From JAUXFS01 sp963772635 (GTDB taxonomy: Bacteria > Pseudomonadota > Alphaproteobacteria > Rhodospirillales > Defluviicoccaceae), in assembly GCA_963772635.1 (NCBI GenBank), contig CAVYYK010000057.1:1-64000 (forward strand): a DNA stretch of 64,000 nt. Reading direction: 5' to 3'. The notes below the pieces were generated by a model. It was given only the letters and a program-made list of their open reading frames with translations. It had not been told where the DNA came from and ran no database searches. Both the position numbers and the translations under genes were made by a program. Below are positions 28,620 through 37,999 of this stretch, piece after piece. Position 1 is the first letter of the stretch. Every line of letters starts with the position of its first letter.

Positions 28620-30920
28620 ATGAAGAAGGACAAACAGGAAACCGCAGTCGACCGCATCGTCCATGCCGACCATGGCGATCCTTTCTCCGTTCTCGGGATG
28701 CATCGAGAGGGCGCGAAGGGTTCGGAAACCGTCGTCGTGCGGTGCTTCTTGCCCCAGGCCCGGAGCGTATCGGTCGTCAACTCCGCCGCCGGCAAGGTGG
28801 TGGCGGATCTGAACCGCGTCCGCGAGGAAGGGTTCTTTGAAGGTACGGTCGAAGGGCGCAAGGAGTCCTTCAGATATCGCCTGCGACTCACGCCCCAGGA
28901 GGGCGGGAAGGCGTACGACATCGAGGATCCTTATCGCTTCGGCCCGGTCCTCGGCGAACTGGACATCCATCTGCTGGTCGAGGGCAATCACCTCCGCGCA
29001 TTCGAAAAGCTCGGCGCCCACCGGGCCAAGATTGACGATGTCGAGGGCACCACCTTCGCGGTGTGGGCCCCGAACGCGCGCAAGGTCAGCGTCGTCGGCG
29101 ATTTCAACGCCTGGGACGGCCGACGCCACCCGATGCGGGTGCGCTCGGAATGCGGCGTGTGGGAGATCTTCGTCCCCGGCGTCGGCATCGGTGCAGCGTA
29201 CAAGTACGAAATCAGGGGCCCCGGCGGCGACCTGATGGCGGAAAAGGCCGATCCGTTCGCTTTCCAGGCGGAAGTGCCGCCGCTCAGCGCCTCGGTGGTG
29301 GCCGATGACAAGCCCTACAAGTGGAAGGACAAGGAATGGATGGGCCGGCGCGCCCACGTCCACGACCGCGACGCACCGGTGACCATTTACGAGGTGCACC
29401 TGGGTTCGTGGAAGCGCGTCCCCGATGAAGGCAACCGCTACCAGACCTATCGGGAAATGGCCGACGACCTCATACCCTACGTCAAGGACATGGGCTTCAC
29501 CCATATCGAGCTGATGCCCGTTCACGAGTACCCGTTCGACGGATCGTGGGGCTACCAGCCGACCGGCATGTTCGCGCCGACCAGCCGCTACGGCACCCCC
29601 GCGGACTTCAAGCATTTCATCGACCGTTGCCACCAGGAAGGAATCGGCGTCCTGATCGACTGGGTCGCGGGTCACTTCCCAGGAGACGCCCACGGGCTCG
29701 CCTATTTCGACGGCACTCACCTCTACGAGCACTCCGACCCGCGCAAGGGCCGGCACATGGATTGGGACACGCTGATCTACAACTACGGCCGAAGGGAAGT
29801 GAGTAACTACCTGCTCTCCAACGCGCTGTACTGGATGGACGAGTTCCACATCGACGGGCTCCGGGTCGATGCGGTGGCGTCGATGCTGTACCTGGATTAC
29901 AGCCGCAAGGAAGGCGAGTGGGTTCCCAACATGTTCGGTGGCCGGGAGAACCTGGAGGCCATCGATTTCCTCAAGCGGATGAACGAGCTGGCCTACGGTC
30001 ACCACGAGGGGGTGATGACCGTCGCCGAGGAGTCGACCGCCTGGCCGATGGTTTCGCGGCCGACCTATCTCGGTGGCCTCGGTTTCGGTTACAAGTGGAA
30101 CATGGGGTGGATGAACGACACCCTGCGCTACATGTGCAAGGACTCGGTGTATCGCCGTTACCAGCACGACCTGCTCACCTTCGGCCTACTGTACGCGTTC
30201 ACCGAGAACTTCATCCTGCCGCTGTCCCACGACGAAGTGGTGCACGGCAAGGGCTCTTTGCTGTCGAAGATGCCGGGAGACGGCTGGCAGCAGTTCGCCA
30301 ACCTCAGATGTTACCTGACCTTCATGTTCACCATGTCCGGCAAGAAGCTGCTGTTCATGGGCATCGAGATCGGCCAAGGCGACGAGTGGAACCACAACAA
30401 GAGCCTCGATTGGCACTTGCTGGAGTATCCCCTGCAACAAGGGGTGCAGAAGCTGGTCCGCGACCTCAATCATCTCTACCGCTCGCAACCGGCGCTTTAC
30501 GAGGTCGACTGCTCACACGAGGGGTTTTCGTGGATCGACTGCCACAACTCCGACAACAGCGTCATTTCCTACATCCGGCGTGCCAAGGACCCGGACGACT
30601 TCGTGGTCGTGGTCTGCAACTTCACGCCGGTCGTCCGCGATGCCTACCGGATCGGAGTACCCGTCGGCGGTCCGTACGTCGAATTGCTCAACACCGACGC
30701 CGGCTGCTACGAGGGGAGCGGTGTCGGCAATGCCGGAAGGGTCGACGCGCAAGCGCAGGAGGCTCACGGTTTCCCCTTCTCGCTCAGTCTCTCCATACCG
30801 CCCCTAGGTGCCGTGGTACTGAAGCCGGTCCAGAAGGAAAAGGAGCAACCTGCCGAATCCGCCGACGCGGTGGCGATCGAGACGGAAACGACCGGCGATG
30901 GCGCCTCTAAGCAGGATTGA
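28620..30920 (+). CDS. glgB: 1,4-alpha-glucan branching enzyme (GlgB)
   Basis: Introduces alpha-1,6 branches into glycogen. 766 residues. Two N-terminal CBM48-like domains (HADHGDPFSVLGMHREG; TTFAVWAPNARKVSVVGDFN) precede the GH13 barrel. Catalytic regions: DWVAGHFPGD (Ala in the place of the more usual Pro), GLRVDAVASMLYLDY (nucleophile Asp), MTVAEESTAW (acid Glu) and LSHDEVVHGKGSL. The C-terminal beta domain is followed by a 30-residue acidic tail. It overlaps glgX by 23 bases and is the first gene of glgB-glgX-malQ. No glgA, glgC or glgP lies in the window. Confidence 0.97.
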   Translation: MKKDKQETAVDRIVHADHGDPFSVLGMHREGAKGSETVVVRCFLPQARSVSVVNSAAGKVVADLNRVREEGFFEGTVEGRKESFRYRLRLTPQEGGKAYDIEDPYRFGPVLGELDIHLLVEGNHLRAFEKLGAHRAKIDDVEGTTFAVWAPNARKVSVVGDFNAWDGRRHPMRVRSECGVWEIFVPGVGIGAAYKYEIRGPGGDLMAEKADPFAFQAEVPPLSASVVADDKPYKWKDKEWMGRRAHVHDRDAPVTIYEVHLGSWKRVPDEGNRYQTYREMADDLIPYVKDMGFTHIELMPVHEYPFDGSWGYQPTGMFAPTSRYGTPADFKHFIDRCHQEGIGVLIDWVAGHFPGDAHGLAYFDGTHLYEHSDPRKGRHMDWDTLIYNYGRREVSNYLLSNALYWMDEFHIDGLRVDAVASMLYLDYSRKEGEWVPNMFGGRENLEAIDFLKRMNELAYGHHEGVMTVAEESTAWPMVSRPTYLGGLGFGYKWNMGWMNDTLRYMCKDSVYRRYQHDLLTFGLLYAFTENFILPLSHDEVVHGKGSLLSKMPGDGWQQFANLRCYLTFMFTMSGKKLLFMGIEIGQGDEWNHNKSLDWHLLEYPLQQGVQKLVRDLNHLYRSQPALYEVDCSHEGFSWIDCHNSDNSVISYIRRAKDPDDFVVVVCNFTPVVRDAYRIGVPVGGPYVELLNTDAGCYEGSGVGNAGRVDAQAQEAHGFPFSLSLSIPPLGAVVLKPVQKEKEQPAESADAVAIETETTGDGASKQD

Positions 30921-33006
30921 GCCGGGCAGTCCTTCGCCCCTCGGCGCGACTTGGGACGGCCGGGGGGTCAATTTCGCCCTGTTCTCCGAAAACGCCGAGA
31001 AGGTGGAACTCTGTCTGTTCGACAGGAAAGGCCGGAAGGAACTGGAGCGGATCGCGCTTCCGGAATACACCAATCAAATCTGGCACGGCTACATCGTCGG
31101 GCTGCAGCCCAATCAGCTCTACGGCTACCGCGCGCATGGCCCCTACGACCCGCGCGGCGGCCACCGGTTCAACCCAAACAAGCTGCTGCTCGACCCCTAT
31201 GCCCGGGCGATCGAGGGATCGCTGGTGCTCAGCGACGCCCACTATGGATACATCCGCGACAGTTCGCGGGCAGACCTGTCCTTCGACCGGCGCGACAGCG
31301 CCCGAGTGACGCCCAAGTGCCGGGTGGTGGAGCCGGCCTTCACCTGGGGTCCCGAGCGCCTGCCCAATACGCCGTGGTCACAGACCGTCATCTACGAGCT
31401 GCACGTCGGCGGCTATACCAAGCTCCACCCGGAGGTCGACGAACCCTTGCGCGGAACCTTCGCCGGCCTGGCTTCGCCGGAGGTGATCGACCACCTGACC
31501 CGGCTGGGCGTCACCGCCGTCGAGCTCCTGCCGATCCACGCCATTGCCGACGAGCCACATCTGGCCGCCAACGGCCTCCGCAACTACTGGGGATACAGCT
31601 CGGTCAACTTCTTCTCGGCGGATCCGCGGTTCTACGCCCGCCAGCGGGCACACGAGTTCAAGACCATGGTGGCGCACCTCCACGCCGCCGGGATCGAGGT
31701 CATTCTCGACGTCGTCTACAACCATACCGGAGAGGGCAACGAGCTGGGGCCGACCCTGTCGTTTCGGGGAATCGACAACGCCGCCTATTACGTCCTCAAC
31801 GACGACAAACGCAAGTACGCCGACGTCACCGGCTGCGGCAACATGCTCGACCTCAACCATCCCCGGGTTCTGCAGATGGTCATGGACTCGTTGCGGTTCT
31901 GGGTCGAGGAGATGCACGTCGACGGTTTTCGCTTCGATCTGGCGACGGCTCTTGCGCGGGAGAAGCACGGCTTCGACCCCGGTTCCGGCTTCCTCGACGC
32001 CGTCACCCAGGACCCGACGCTGTCGCGGGTAAAGCTGATATCAGAGCCGTGGGACGTCGGCATGGGCGGCTACCAGCTCGGCGGCTTCTCACCGGGATGG
32101 AGCGAATGGAACGACCGGTTCCGCGATACCGTCCGCCGGTTCTGGCGGGGTGACCGTCACGTGATCGGCGAGTTGGCCTCTCGCGTGACCGGCTCGGCCG
32201 ACCTGTTCCAGCGTCTCGGCCGGCGACCCTGGTCCAGCATCAACTTCATCACCGCCCACGACGGCTTCACCCTGCACGATCTGGTCAGCTACGATCGCAA
32301 GCACAACGAGATCAACGGCGAGGGCAACCGCGACGGCACCGACAACAACAACAGCTGGAACTGCGGCGTCGAGGGGCCGACCGACGACCCCAAGATCATC
32401 GCTCTCAGGCGAAGGCAGAAGAGGAACATGCTGGCGACCCTTCTGCTGTCCCTGGGAACGCCGATGATCGTCGCCGGCGACGAATCCGGACGCACCCAGA
32501 ACGGCAACAACAACGCCTACTGTCAGGACAACGAAATCAGCTGGGTCGACTGGGAGGGTCGCTCCGACGAAGACTTGGCGTTGACCGAATTCGTCCGCAT
32601 GCTGCTCCGGATTCGCCGGGAGCATCCCCTGTTCCGCCGCAGCAAGTTCCTGACCGGCAAGGACATCGTCGATGTGGATATCAAGGACGCCCGCTGGCTG
32701 ACGCCCGGTTGCCGCGAAATGACTCCCGACGACTGGGGCAACCCTGATGCCCGCTGCCTCGGGTTGCGCCTGTTCGACATGGGCCGCGGCGCGGAAGACG
32801 GCGAGCGCAGCGATCTGTTTTTCATGATGCTCAACGCCCACCCAAATGCGGTCGATTTCACCCTGCCGACACCGCTACTCAGCGGTCGCTGGAAGACGGT
32901 GTTCGATACCGCGCGGCCCGAAATCGAGGAAGGAACGGAGGCGCATCAAGGCCGGAAACCGTATCCCCTGCTTCCGCGCTCGTTCGCCCTTCTGCAGGAT
33001 ATTTGA
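30898..33006 (+). CDS. glgX: Glycogen debranching enzyme (GlgX)
   Basis: Hydrolyses alpha-1,6 branch points of trimmed glycogen. 702 residues. A CBM48 domain (GATWDGRGVNFALFSENAEKV) precedes the GH13 barrel with ILDVVYNHTGEGNE, VDGFRFDLATALAREKHGF (nucleophile), KLISEPWDVGMGGYQ (acid) and FITAHDGFTLHDLVSYD. The GlgX/TreX signature NNNSWNCGVEGPT is present, as is DESGRTQNGNNNAYCQDNE. Translation is coupled to glgB by a 23-base overlap. malQ follows after 25 bases. Confidence 0.97.
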   Translation: MAPLSRIEPGSPSPLGATWDGRGVNFALFSENAEKVELCLFDRKGRKELERIALPEYTNQIWHGYIVGLQPNQLYGYRAHGPYDPRGGHRFNPNKLLLDPYARAIEGSLVLSDAHYGYIRDSSRADLSFDRRDSARVTPKCRVVEPAFTWGPERLPNTPWSQTVIYELHVGGYTKLHPEVDEPLRGTFAGLASPEVIDHLTRLGVTAVELLPIHAIADEPHLAANGLRNYWGYSSVNFFSADPRFYARQRAHEFKTMVAHLHAAGIEVILDVVYNHTGEGNELGPTLSFRGIDNAAYYVLNDDKRKYADVTGCGNMLDLNHPRVLQMVMDSLRFWVEEMHVDGFRFDLATALAREKHGFDPGSGFLDAVTQDPTLSRVKLISEPWDVGMGGYQLGGFSPGWSEWNDRFRDTVRRFWRGDRHVIGELASRVTGSADLFQRLGRRPWSSINFITAHDGFTLHDLVSYDRKHNEINGEGNRDGTDNNNSWNCGVEGPTDDPKIIALRRRQKRNMLATLLLSLGTPMIVAGDESGRTQNGNNNAYCQDNEISWVDWEGRSDEDLALTEFVRMLLRIRREHPLFRRSKFLTGKDIVDVDIKDARWLTPGCREMTPDDWGNPDARCLGLRLFDMGRGAEDGERSDLFFMMLNAHPNAVDFTLPTPLLSGRWKTVFDTARPEIEEGTEAHQGRKPYPLLPRSFALLQDI

Positions 33007-33031
33007 CCAGATCAATGGGAAAACGGTACCG

Positions 33032-35197
33032 ATGAGCAACGCCGGCAACCTGGAACACCTGACCGAACTCGCCGGGATCGAACCGGACTATTGGGACATC
33101 TGGGGCAACTACCATCCCGTCTCGGCAGAGTCCAAACGCAGCCTGCTCCGGGCGCTGGGCATCAGCGCCGAAAACGACGCGGCGATTGCCGCCAGCATCC
33201 GACAACTCGAGGAGGATCCCTGGCGCCATCCGCTGCCGCCCGTCGCGGTCGTTCGCGAAGGAGGACCGGCCAGCTTCCCGGTCACGCTCCCCGCCGACGA
33301 CGCCGACGTCGCCATCGCGTGCGAGGTCACCGACGAAAACGGCACCCGCCATCGGTTCTCGTTCAGGCCGGCCGATGCGCTCCCTTCGAAAACGCGGGTC
33401 GTCGACGGTCGGGTTCTGCACCGCCGGATCGTCGAGATACCGGTGCCGCTACCCCTCGGCTATCACACGGTGCGTCTCGCCGCCGTCAGCGACGAGACGA
33501 TGCAACTGATCGTCACGCCCAAGCGGTGCTATTTGCCCCAGGTTCTCGCCGATGGCGGCAAGACGTGGGGGATCACCGCCCACCTCTACACCCTTCGTTC
33601 CGAGCGCAACTGGGGCATCGGCGACTTCACCGATTTGGGGGATCTCGTCGACGTCTGCTCCGGCCTGGGAGCGTCGCTGGTCGGACTCAACCCCCTGCAC
33701 GCGTTGTTCGGCCAGCATCCGGAGTTCGCCAGTCCCTACTCCCCGAGCAGCCGGGTGTTCCTCAACACCATCTATCTCGACGTCGAGGCGATCGCCGATT
33801 TCGCCGAGTGCGCGGAAGCGCGGAAAGCGGCGGCGGCGCTGGCCGGGGAGTTCCTGGCTATGCGTGGCTCGGAAGCGGTCAAGTACCGTGCGGTCGTCGC
33901 CCACAAGAACAAGGTGCTGGCGCTGCTCCACGACAACTTCCGGCGCAACCATCAGAACGATGGCCAGGCCAAGGACTTCCGACGGTTCTGTCGGCAGGGC
34001 GGCGAACGGTTCCGCCGTTTCGCCCTGTTCGAGGCGCTGTCGGAACGGTTCGAGGGCGCGCCCTGGCAGCAATGGCCGGAACCCTACAGGCAACCGGACT
34101 CGGCGGAGGTCGAAGCCTTCGCACGGAAGCATCGCACCCGCGTCGAGTTCTTCGAATACCTCCAGTGGCAAACCGATCTCCAACTCGCCGAGGTCAAGCG
34201 CCGTGCACAGACGCGGGGCCTCGCCGGCGGCCTCTACGGCGACCTGGCGATCGGCGCCGCGGCCAACGGCGCCGACGCGTGGAGCGCCCAGGACGTGATC
34301 GTCACCCGAGCCTCGGTGGGCGCGCCGCCCGATCCGTTCAACATGCTGGGCCAGGATTGGGGAACGCCGCCGCTGCACCCGCTCACCCTCCGTGACATGG
34401 CCTACGAACCGTTCATCGCCATCGTCCGGGCCAACATGCGCCATTGCGGGGCGTTGCGCATCGATCATGCCATGGGTCTGTTCCATCTGTTCTGGATTCC
34501 CCCCGGCGAACTACCGGCGGCCGGCGGCTACGTGAAGTATCCGTTCGAGGACCTGTTGGGGATTCTTGCCCTGGAGAGCCATCGCAACCGCTGCGTGGTC
34601 ATCGGCGAGGATCTGGGAACGGTGCCGGAAGGGTTTCGCGAGCGGATGGCCGAGATGAACATCCTGTCTTACAAGGTGCTCTATTTCGAGAAGGACGGCG
34701 ACCGTTTCAAGCGGCCTCGCGAGTATCCGCAACTGGCGCTCGCCTGTGTCGCCACTCACGACCTGGCGACGCTCACCGGCTTCTGGAATGGAACCGATAT
34801 CGCCCTCAAGAAGCAGATCGGACTTTACCCGAAGCCCGAGGACGCCGGGAACGAGCGCGCGGGCCGCAGCCACGACCGGTGGCTGTTGCTCCAGGCCCTG
34901 GCCGCCGAGAAACTGCTCCCCGCCGCCATCGATCCCGACGACCCCGACGGCACCCCGCTGACGCCGGCCCTGGCCGCCGCCATTCACGGCTATCTCGCCC
35001 GCTCGCCGGCCTGCGTGATGATGGTGCAGATCGACGACCTGATGGAAGAACCCGAGCAAATCAACCTTCCGGGAACCGTCGACGAACGGCCGAACTGGCG
35101 CCGCCGCCTGTCGATGACCGCCGACCGGCTGCCCGAAACGCCGTTGATGCGCGCCCTCCACGAAACCCTCGCCGACCGCAACGCCCCTTCCGCCTGA
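33032..35197 (+). CDS. malQ: 4-alpha-glucanotransferase (MalQ)
   Basis: Disproportionates maltodextrins released by debranching. 721 residues, the long form with an N-terminal extension (ELAGIEPDYWDIWGNYHPVS) as in E. coli. GH77 landmarks: WGITAHLYTLRSERNWGIGD, SPYSPSSRVFLNTIYLDVEA, LRIDHAMGLFHLFWIP (nucleophile), VIGEDLGTVPEGF (acid) and ATHDLATLTGFW. The ATG at 33032 begins the conserved sequence; the ribosome site is weak (GGGAAAACGG). Last gene of the operon, ending 12 bases from a convergent gene. Confidence 0.96.
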   Translation: MSNAGNLEHLTELAGIEPDYWDIWGNYHPVSAESKRSLLRALGISAENDAAIAASIRQLEEDPWRHPLPPVAVVREGGPASFPVTLPADDADVAIACEVTDENGTRHRFSFRPADALPSKTRVVDGRVLHRRIVEIPVPLPLGYHTVRLAAVSDETMQLIVTPKRCYLPQVLADGGKTWGITAHLYTLRSERNWGIGDFTDLGDLVDVCSGLGASLVGLNPLHALFGQHPEFASPYSPSSRVFLNTIYLDVEAIADFAECAEARKAAAALAGEFLAMRGSEAVKYRAVVAHKNKVLALLHDNFRRNHQNDGQAKDFRRFCRQGGERFRRFALFEALSERFEGAPWQQWPEPYRQPDSAEVEAFARKHRTRVEFFEYLQWQTDLQLAEVKRRAQTRGLAGGLYGDLAIGAAANGADAWSAQDVIVTRASVGAPPDPFNMLGQDWGTPPLHPLTLRDMAYEPFIAIVRANMRHCGALRIDHAMGLFHLFWIPPGELPAAGGYVKYPFEDLLGILALESHRNRCVVIGEDLGTVPEGFRERMAEMNILSYKVLYFEKDGDRFKRPREYPQLALACVATHDLATLTGFWNGTDIALKKQIGLYPKPEDAGNERAGRSHDRWLLLQALAAEKLLPAAIDPDDPDGTPLTPALAAAIHGYLARSPACVMMVQIDDLMEEPEQINLPGTVDERPNWRRRLSMTADRLPETPLMRALHETLADRNAPSA

Positions 35198-35209
35198 AGC
35201 GGCGCGCGC

Positions 35210-35761
35210 TCAGTCGCCGGTGCGCTCGAGCGTGCCCCACAGGCGCTGCTCGACGTAGCCGTTGCGCACCCGCGCGAACGACAGGGCCATGCCCTGCTTG
35301 GTCAGGACGCGGTCGTAGACCTGGACCACCCAGTCGCCGTCCTCGGAAATCGTCAGCACGTTGATGGTCAGCGTCCGGTCATCGATCCGCGCCCAGGCGT
35401 AGGGGGCTCCGTCCAGCGGATCGTGGGAGGGGTCCATGCCCGCGGTCACATCCGAGGACATGGCGGCGTAGACCTTGGGGTTCTCCGCCGAACGTCGAAA
35501 CTCGAGGGACTGGGTCTTGCGGCGAACATCGTCGCGCGGTTTGTACAACGTGGTCTGCCACTCGACCCTGAACCCCCCGTTCTCGGAGGGCGTGATCGCG
35601 ACCTTGAGTTCGCGCGAGCGCACCTCCTCGCTCGACAACAGGGTGGTTCCCTCGTAAGTGCCGAGGAACGGCTTGATCGCGGCATCTTCCGCAGACGCCG
35701 GTGCCGGTCCCCACAAGAACAGACCCATCAGCAAAACCGTCGAAAGCCCCAAAGCACGCAC
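35210..35761 (-). CDS. Secreted protein of unknown function
   Basis: 183 residues with a clear signal peptide (LGLSTVLLMGLFLWGPAPASA-ED). The mature part is mostly predicted beta strand with alternating hydrophobic residues: FLGTYEGTTLLS, FRVEWQTTLYKP, DRTLTINVLTISEDGDWVVQVYDR, YVEQRLWGTLER. This pattern suggests a small lipocalin-like or beta-barrel domain. I do not recognise the family. The ATG follows GGAGGAGAGGGATCGTGC. It sits downstream of, and in the same direction as, the HD-GYP gene (61 bases away). Confidence 0.75.
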   Translation of the reverse strand: MRALGLSTVLLMGLFLWGPAPASAEDAAIKPFLGTYEGTTLLSSEEVRSRELKVAITPSENGGFRVEWQTTLYKPRDDVRRKTQSLEFRRSAENPKVYAAMSSDVTAGMDPSHDPLDGAPYAWARIDDRTLTINVLTISEDGDWVVQVYDRVLTKQGMALSFARVRNGYVEQRLWGTLERTGD

Positions 35762-35822
35762 GATCCCTCTCCTCCATCTCGTTTATCGGTCTGACCGCAA
35801 CCGGCCGCCCCTACCGATCGAT

Positions 35823-37529
35823 TCAAAGATAGTCCGTGATATCGATCGGGTCGATTTGTTCGACGGACAGAAACCGCTCCGCGTAGTCCTTGTAGACGCC
35901 GGATTCCAAGAACAGCCGGAAGAGATCCGGATCGATGTGGCCGCGCGCGCGCATTCCCGCCATGATCCCCAGGCTCTCGCTCAGCGTATTTGCCTTCTTG
36001 TAGGGACGGTCGGCGGCGGTCAACGCCTCGAAGATATCGGCAATCGCCATGATCCGCGCGGGGATCGACATCTCCTCCTTTCGCAATTTTCGCGGATAAC
36101 CGGTTCCGATCATCGTCTCGTGGTGCCCACCCGCGTACTCGGGCACCCGCGCCAACTGTTTGGGAAACGGCAACTGCTCGAGCATGACGATGGTCCTGAC
36201 GATGTGCTCGTTGATCTTGAAACGCTCTTCCTCGGTCAACGTTCCCCGCTCGACGGACAGGTTATGGATCTCACCCCTGTTGTATTTGTGCTCGGGGACC
36301 GACACCTTGAACTTCAACGCGTCGTCCAGGGCGGGCGGTTTCTCGTTATCCCAGGGCACCAGATGCTCGGCCTTGTCGTCGATAAGGCATTCCGTTGCCG
36401 GCAAAGGTCGCACCGGCGCGGCCGCCTTCAATCGCGCCTCTTCCCATGAGAGGCCGATGCGGTCGTCCAATGTCCGTTTCCATTGGATGGCGCCGATCCG
36501 CTTGAGCCGCTCCCGGTCCTCGGGAGCCATCGCCTCGCCGCCGACATTGCATTTGGCGACGAAGGCGAAGTCGGCGTCGAGTTGCGCGAGACGATCATCC
36601 CGCTGCCGCCGCAACGTTTCGAGGTCTCCCGAACCGTCCGCAACCGCCTGGAGGTAGACGATTTCCGCATCTCGCTTGGCGACCTCGAAACGGGTGCGGA
36701 TTTCGTGGATGCGGTTGTGGATGGTCTCCAGCTTGGTCGCCTTGTCGACCACGTACTCGGGCGTGGTGACCTTTCCGCAGTCGTGAAGCCACGCGGCGAT
36801 ATGCAGCTCATACCACTCCTCGCTGGTGAGGTCGAAACCGGCAAACGGGGGTTGGGTCGACTCGCATGCCGCGCGGGCGAGCATCTTGGTCAGTTCCGGG
36901 ACCCGCTGACAGTGAGCCCCGGTGTAGTGAGATTTGGCGTCGATCGCGCCGGCGATCAGCTCGATGAACGAGTCCAACAGGCGCCGCTGCGCCTCGATCA
37001 GTTGCTGATTGTCGAGCGCGACGGCGGCCAGCGAGGCCAGTGCCTCGACGAACGACTCCAGCTCGGCGTCGAACGGAACGACGGCCCCGGTCTCCGGATC
37101 CACCGCATTGATCAGTTGGAGCACGCCGATGATTTCTCCGACGTGGTTCTTGAGCGGCACGGTCAGAAAGGACCGCGAGCGGTACCCGGAAAGCCGGTCG
37201 ATTTCCTTGGTTCCCGAGAAGTCGAAACGGGTGACTTCGTAGGCATCGGCGATATTGACGGTCTCGCCGGTCAGTGCCGCGTGGGTGGCGACGTTGTGAT
37301 GGTTCTCCTCCCCGGTCGCCTCGTCGTAGAGGGGAAGAGGCGGCAGGTCGAGTTCCTTGCCGCTGGTCCCTCCGAACGCGACGTCGAGGCTGTCGTTGCG
37401 GACGATCGCGAACCGCAGGCGGCGATCGTCCGTACACAGATACAGGGTCCCGCCGTCGGCGTTGGTGAACGCCTTCGCTTCGAGCAGAATACTCTCCATC
37501 AGACGGTCGCCGTCCCGTTCGGCCGACAA
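35823..37529 (-). CDS. GAF / HD-GYP protein, probable cyclic-di-GMP phosphodiesterase
   Basis: 568 residues or slightly more. A GAF sensor domain (FTNADGGTLYLCTDDRRL, FLTVPLKNHVGEIIGVLQLI) precedes an HD-GYP domain. Metal-binding HD is at H249-D250 (AAWLHDCGK), HH in AGGHHETMIG, and GYP at 477-479 (GTGYPRKLRKEEM), followed by ARIMAIADIFEALTAADRPY. The HD-to-GYP distance is 228 residues where the usual is about 65. The extra block contains YVVDKATKLETIHNRIHEIR and a coiled segment. The start is uncertain: the conserved reading continues upstream as KLIRIGIALSAERDGD with no good start codon. The TTG at 37529 is a placeholder, and a frame break near 37560 may hide the true N-terminus. Confidence 0.88.
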   Translation of the reverse strand: MSAERDGDRLMESILLEAKAFTNADGGTLYLCTDDRRLRFAIVRNDSLDVAFGGTSGKELDLPPLPLYDEATGEENHHNVATHAALTGETVNIADAYEVTRFDFSGTKEIDRLSGYRSRSFLTVPLKNHVGEIIGVLQLINAVDPETGAVVPFDAELESFVEALASLAAVALDNQQLIEAQRRLLDSFIELIAGAIDAKSHYTGAHCQRVPELTKMLARAACESTQPPFAGFDLTSEEWYELHIAAWLHDCGKVTTPEYVVDKATKLETIHNRIHEIRTRFEVAKRDAEIVYLQAVADGSGDLETLRRQRDDRLAQLDADFAFVAKCNVGGEAMAPEDRERLKRIGAIQWKRTLDDRIGLSWEEARLKAAAPVRPLPATECLIDDKAEHLVPWDNEKPPALDDALKFKVSVPEHKYNRGEIHNLSVERGTLTEEERFKINEHIVRTIVMLEQLPFPKQLARVPEYAGGHHETMIGTGYPRKLRKEEMSIPARIMAIADIFEALTAADRPYKKANTLSESLGIMAGMRARGHIDPDLFRLFLESGVYKDYAERFLSVEQIDPIDITDYL

Positions 37530-37619
37530 AGCGATCCCGATCCGGATCAGCTTCGACCCCCTGGAGTTGGTGTCGGTAGCTCGGCATGGTCGGAGAGGGC
37601 ATGGCGTTCTTTTTCCGTC

Positions 37620-37999
37620 GATGGTTGGCGCAACGGCGTCGAATTTCGCATTATATCAACTATTTGGCGGCGCGCTCGGCGCGGTTTCAATTCCCGACGC
37701 CGACAGACGGACGCTTCAACACGAGAACGCGTATGGCATAAAGATAAAAATGTAAACGGTAAATAATTAAGATAAACATTTGATCATATTTCGATGACAT
37801 ATATTCCACATTTATATTGACAAAATATGTTATTGCTAGAGATTTTCTAGAGTGTATATTGCATCATATCGAAATTTCTACACTCGCGACCCCCAAAAAA
37901 ACACCATGGCCGGCCATGCGGTCCCAGCACTCACTTAACGTCGATTGAATACGAGGCGTCGGGAGAGCGGCACAAGCTGCACCACTGATGGAGGAGAAA
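37620..37999 (+). promoter_or_regulatory. AT-rich promoter island of the cadherin-like gene
   Basis: About 380 bases that are much richer in A+T than the rest of the window. The best promoter is TTGCTA (37833-37838), a 16-base spacer, then TATATT (37855-37860), 140 bases before the ATG. A perfect dyad CTAGAGATTTTCTAG (37836-37850) lies inside the spacer and could be an operator. A lone TTGACA is at 37817-37822. GGAGGAGAAA is the ribosome site. No gene is seen in the island. Confidence 0.45.
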
